From: Oscillospiraceae bacterium
Lineage (GTDB): Bacteria; Bacillota; Clostridia; Oscillospirales; Oscillospiraceae
Assembly: GCA_031266955.1 (NCBI GenBank)
Contig: JAISAA010000352.1
Span: 1-7,199 of the forward strand
DNA: 7,199 bases
Direction of reading: 5' to 3'
Each line of letters opens with the position of its first letter. Positions within the stretch are counted from its first letter, which is position 1. The notes below the pieces were generated by a model that was not told the DNA's origin, made no database searches, and worked only from the letters and a program-made list of their open reading frames with translations. This document shows positions 5,010 to 7,199 of this stretch, one piece after another. The position numbers and the translations under genes are program-made.

Positions 5010-6938
5010 ATGTCGAAACGAAAAATTCTTGCCACGGCTATCGCGATAGCCGTGGCAGCGTCGGTTTTGCCGGCGTTGCCGGCAAGCGCCGAAGAGAATC
5101 CGGACGCAAATACTTACACAGTCGCCTTGCACTACGACGACAATATCCAGCTCAAATACATCCACCCCGGCGCGGACGAATGGCTGTCCACAACGGGCGA
5201 CGTGCCGCTCGGAGGGGCGACGCAGGCCGGTGGCGCCTCGGTGCCGCAGCTGTATTGCGCCGACGCGGGCGTGCCGTTCCATCCCTACGCGGCAAGCGGC
5301 GCCGACAGCTCGACGAGCGGTTGGCCGCAGGGCGACACAGTGCCGAACTACGTCGCCGTCTCGCCTGACAATCTGCCGGACATCCTGCACGGACACTGGA
5401 ACGAGCTGACGTGGTTAGTATTAAACGGCTACTCGGACGACAGCAGTCTCGTCTCGCTCAACGCGATGTACCCGGCTCTGTCCGACGGCATAGGGCCGCT
5501 TTCTCCCATTACATACGACGTCGCCGTGATGGCGACAAAAGCCGCGGTCTGGCACTATACGAACCCGACGGTCATGTTCCTCAGCACGAATTTTCTCATT
5601 GAGAGCAAAGGCGATCCGGAAAGCCCCTCCGGTATCAAGCACAGGCAGTTCGCGGCGCTCATGGCGGCGCTTGTCGCCGACGCCGATGCGCACGCGGCAG
5701 ACCCGGGGCAGTACGCGCCTTCCATCGAGCTGTCTATCGACGAATCGTTTATCGCACCTTCCGGAGTGACTAAGACTGACGGCAGCGGCGGGTATTACCG
5801 CGGTCCGTACTATGTCCGCAGCTCCGGCGGCGCGGTAACGGACAAGGTAGCGCTCGGCGTGGACGGCGGCGGAATCGGGATAGTGTTCTGCTCAGACGCC
5901 GCGGGGACTCCGATACCGGGCGATACGCCGATATACGGCACGGCTGACGTCGGCCCCGGCGTCTATGTGAGCACTGAGGCCAACGAGAACCCCTTCTATA
6001 TCCACGCGACGTCGACCGCGCCTCTCCTTGAGAATATAACGCTGACCGCGTTCGGGCGCGGAAGCGTATACGCCTCGGCGACGCCTATAGTGCTCGTGCA
6101 CCAGAATCCGGACGGCTCGCAGGACTGGAACGCCGTGCAGGCGTTCATCGGCAGCACGAGCGGTAACATCACGGTGTACTCCTCGGCACGGCTGCCGTTG
6201 CACGATGTGACGGGTTCGCTCACCGTTACAAAATCGGCGGACTCTGACCCATCCGACAGCCCCGCCCTGTTCCGGCTGACAGACAACGGCGGCGTGCCCG
6301 TGAGCTTGGGCTCGACGACGATCGGCTCGGGCGCCATAGTAAACGGCCTCGGCGATGATGGCATTTTCCAACTGTCGCGCGGCGAGAGCGTCACGATAGG
6401 CAATCTGCTGTTCGGAGGCTATATCGTCACGGAGCTGCGCATCGACGGCTTTGACGTACCGTCGTACGTCGTCACACAGGCCGGCGCGTCGTCGCAGCCT
6501 GCGGAGAGCCGCGCCGCGTCCGTGACTTTAGGGGACGCACCGATGAACAGCTTATCATTGACCTTTACAAATAAGCTCGCCCCGCCCCCGCAGGAATTCG
6601 ACGCGCCCCCGCCCGAGGGACCCGAGGGAGAAGAAGCTCCGCCGCCCGAAGACTCGGAAACGCCGTCCGACGCGCCGCCCTCCGACACGCCGCCCGGAAC
6701 ACCAACGGATACTGAGACGCCGTCTGACCCGGGCGATCCCCAATCAGGTGCGACCACCCCCGGTGCACCCGGCGCACCAGGCGAGACCATCCCCAACGCG
6801 CCTTCACCCACAGGCGGCGGCACGAATCCCGCAACAGGCGATTCGTCGAATATCGCGACCCTCGCGATCCTGTTCGCGCTGTCAGCCTGCGGCGTCGCCG
6901 CGCTGCTGATCACGCGCAAAAAATCCGTCGCGCGCTGA
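5010..6938 (+). CDS. Sortase-anchored surface protein with thioester-like and Cna_B/pilin-like domains
   Basis: A 642-residue secreted cell-wall protein. AAAGGAG (4995-5001) is 8 bases before the ATG. Residues 1-27 are a signal peptide (SKRK, hydrophobic core, cleavage after ALPASA). About 32-190 resembles the thioester (TQXA) domain of Gram-positive adhesins: Cys83 in LYCAD, LTWLVLNGY near 130, and ATKAAVWHYTN (175-185) where the family has ATQAAIWHYT. The thioester Gln is therefore Lys177. A central beta-rich region (about 190-400) holds one more Cys (C294) and is not recognised. About 402-522 looks like a Cna_B/FctA-type fold with a possible isopeptide set: K408 (LTVTK), E475 (VTEL), N521 (FTNK). 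A Pro/Asp/Glu/Thr-rich stalk (about 523-604) follows, then the sorting signal N606-PATG-610, a membrane helix (615-635) and the RKK tail. Likely roles are adhesion or substrate binding. No sortase gene is in the window. Confidence 0.85.
   Translation: MSKRKILATAIAIAVAASVLPALPASAEENPDANTYTVALHYDDNIQLKYIHPGADEWLSTTGDVPLGGATQAGGASVPQLYCADAGVPFHPYAASGADSSTSGWPQGDTVPNYVAVSPDNLPDILHGHWNELTWLVLNGYSDDSSLVSLNAMYPALSDGIGPLSPITYDVAVMATKAAVWHYTNPTVMFLSTNFLIESKGDPESPSGIKHRQFAALMAALVADADAHAADPGQYAPSIELSIDESFIAPSGVTKTDGSGGYYRGPYYVRSSGGAVTDKVALGVDGGGIGIVFCSDAAGTPIPGDTPIYGTADVGPGVYVSTEANENPFYIHATSTAPLLENITLTAFGRGSVYASATPIVLVHQNPDGSQDWNAVQAFIGSTSGNITVYSSARLPLHDVTGSLTVTKSADSDPSDSPALFRLTDNGGVPVSLGSTTIGSGAIVNGLGDDGIFQLSRGESVTIGNLLFGGYIVTELRIDGFDVPSYVVTQAGASSQPAESRAASVTLGDAPMNSLSLTFTNKLAPPPQEFDAPPPEGPEGEEAPPPEDSETPSDAPPSDTPPGTPTDTETPSDPGDPQSGATTPGAPGAPGETIPNAPSPTGGGTNPATGDSSNIATLAILFALSACGVAALLITRKKSVAR
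5030..5057. repeat. Perfect 28-bp palindrome in the signal-peptide coding region
   Basis: TGCCACGGCTATCG (5030-5043) is followed immediately by its exact reverse complement (5044-5057). The palindrome starts 20 bases after the A of the surface gene ATG and encodes about residues 8-16 of the signal peptide. In mRNA it would form a very stable hairpin just beyond the initiating ribosome's footprint. It may tune translation, pause the ribosome during secretion, or serve as a protein-binding site. Confidence 0.8.
5067..5085. repeat. Second hairpin (8-bp stem, 3-base loop) in the same signal-peptide region
   Basis: TTGCCGGC (5067-5074), loop GTT, GCCGGCAA (5078-5085): a perfect 8-bp inverted repeat 9 bases after the 28-bp palindrome. 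Together the two make a tandem hairpin array covering codons 7-26. There is no following T-run, so it is not an ordinary terminator. Confidence 0.6.
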
Positions 6939-6959
6939 AGAATAGCACCGCCAACAACC

Positions 6960-7199
6960 CTAAACCGACACCCTCACGCTCTCGCGGCCCGTCAGCTCCG
7001 CTGCGCGGGCGCCGGGCTGATTTGTGCCGACGTGCAGCGTGCAGTAGCGGGCGGGGACGCGTTCGCCGTCGTCGTTTACTACGGTGAAAGCGTCGTCGGG
7101 GAGCGGGATGCGCAGTATTCTCGTCTCGCCGGGGAGCATCGGTATTTTCACGAACGCGCACAGGCGCGGATTCGCCGGGGCGAAGGGCGAGTCGGCTTT
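6960..7199 (-). CDS. Glycoside hydrolase family 3, C-terminal fibronectin-III-like domain (partial)
   Basis: The last 79 residues of a protein that enters from beyond the window end; the frame is open to base 7199 and stops at TAG 6962-6960. The sequence RLCAFVKIPMLPGETRILRI, then LPDDAFTVVNDDGERV and YCTLHVGTNQPGARAAELTG, matches the closing fibronectin-III-like domain of GH3 beta-glucosidases/beta-xylosidases. In that domain a PGE turn, an 'AF.VVN..G' strand and a 'Y.L.VG.sQPD.RS..LTG' strand are typical. The catalytic domains lie outside the window, so the substrate is unknown; beta-xylosidase would fit the neighbouring xylAB. The gene converges on the surface protein gene with 21 bases between the stops and no visible terminator hairpin there. 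Confidence 0.72.
   Translation of the reverse strand, partial: KADSPFAPANPRLCAFVKIPMLPGETRILRIPLPDDAFTVVNDDGERVPARYCTLHVGTNQPGARAAELTGRESVRVSV

Noticed and set aside
6419..6919. Minus-strand open frame opposite the end of the surface protein gene
   Set aside because: It is a Gly/Ser/Val-rich mirror of the Pro-rich stalk. The plus strand has a signal peptide, sorting signal and promoter.
6939..6959. Search for a shared terminator between the convergent surface and GH3 genes
   Set aside because: Only 21 bases separate the two stops, and no stem or T-run is visible there.

Overview
The window looks like a GC-rich member of the Firmicutes, most likely a Clostridia/Oscillospirales-type anaerobe. 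This rests on sigma-A promoters with 17-bp spacers, GGAG-type ribosome binding sites, a class II xylose isomerase, WYL and AbrB-type regulators, and a surface protein with an NPxTG sortase motif. The taxonomic call is inference; no rRNA or other marker gene is present.

Region by region: (1) 1-1265, plus strand: the C-terminal part of a WYL-domain transcriptional regulator, a GNAT acetyltransferase, and a 9-codon start-to-stop fragment with a good RBS that looks like the amputated start of another gene. (2) 1266-1532 has no gene. It holds two adjacent inverted-repeat elements, the second a 93-bp MITE/REP-like element with 25-bp arms. (3) 1533-1899: a possible 29-residue hydrophobic peptide (plus) and an orphan AbrB/MazE-type protein (minus) with a near-perfect promoter. 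The acetyltransferase-to-AbrB stretch is visibly more AT-rich than the rest and looks like an accessory insertion. (4) 2007-4775, minus strand: a tight xylA-xylB operon (xylose isomerase and xylulokinase), which takes D-xylose to D-xylulose 5-phosphate. (5) 4776-5009: a divergent control region with one promoter each way, a cre-like palindrome just downstream of the xyl start point, and the same 9-bp motif in the -35/-10 spacer of both promoters. (6) 5010-6938, plus strand: a 642-residue secreted, sortase-anchored surface protein with a thioester-like N-terminal domain, a Cna_B/pilin-like isopeptide domain, a Pro-rich stalk and a cell-wall sorting signal. (7) 6960-7199, minus strand: the C-terminal end of a probable glycoside hydrolase family 3 enzyme, running off the window.

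Functionally, the xyl operon and the GH3 fragment suggest use of plant-derived xylose or xylo-oligosaccharides. The divergent surface protein may help attachment, and the shared promoter motif hints at co-regulation with the xyl operon. The most unusual signals are the apparent Gln-to-Lys replacement at the thioester position of the surface protein, a perfect 28-bp palindrome inside its signal-peptide coding region, the paired promoter-spacer motifs, and the repeat pair next to a truncated gene start.
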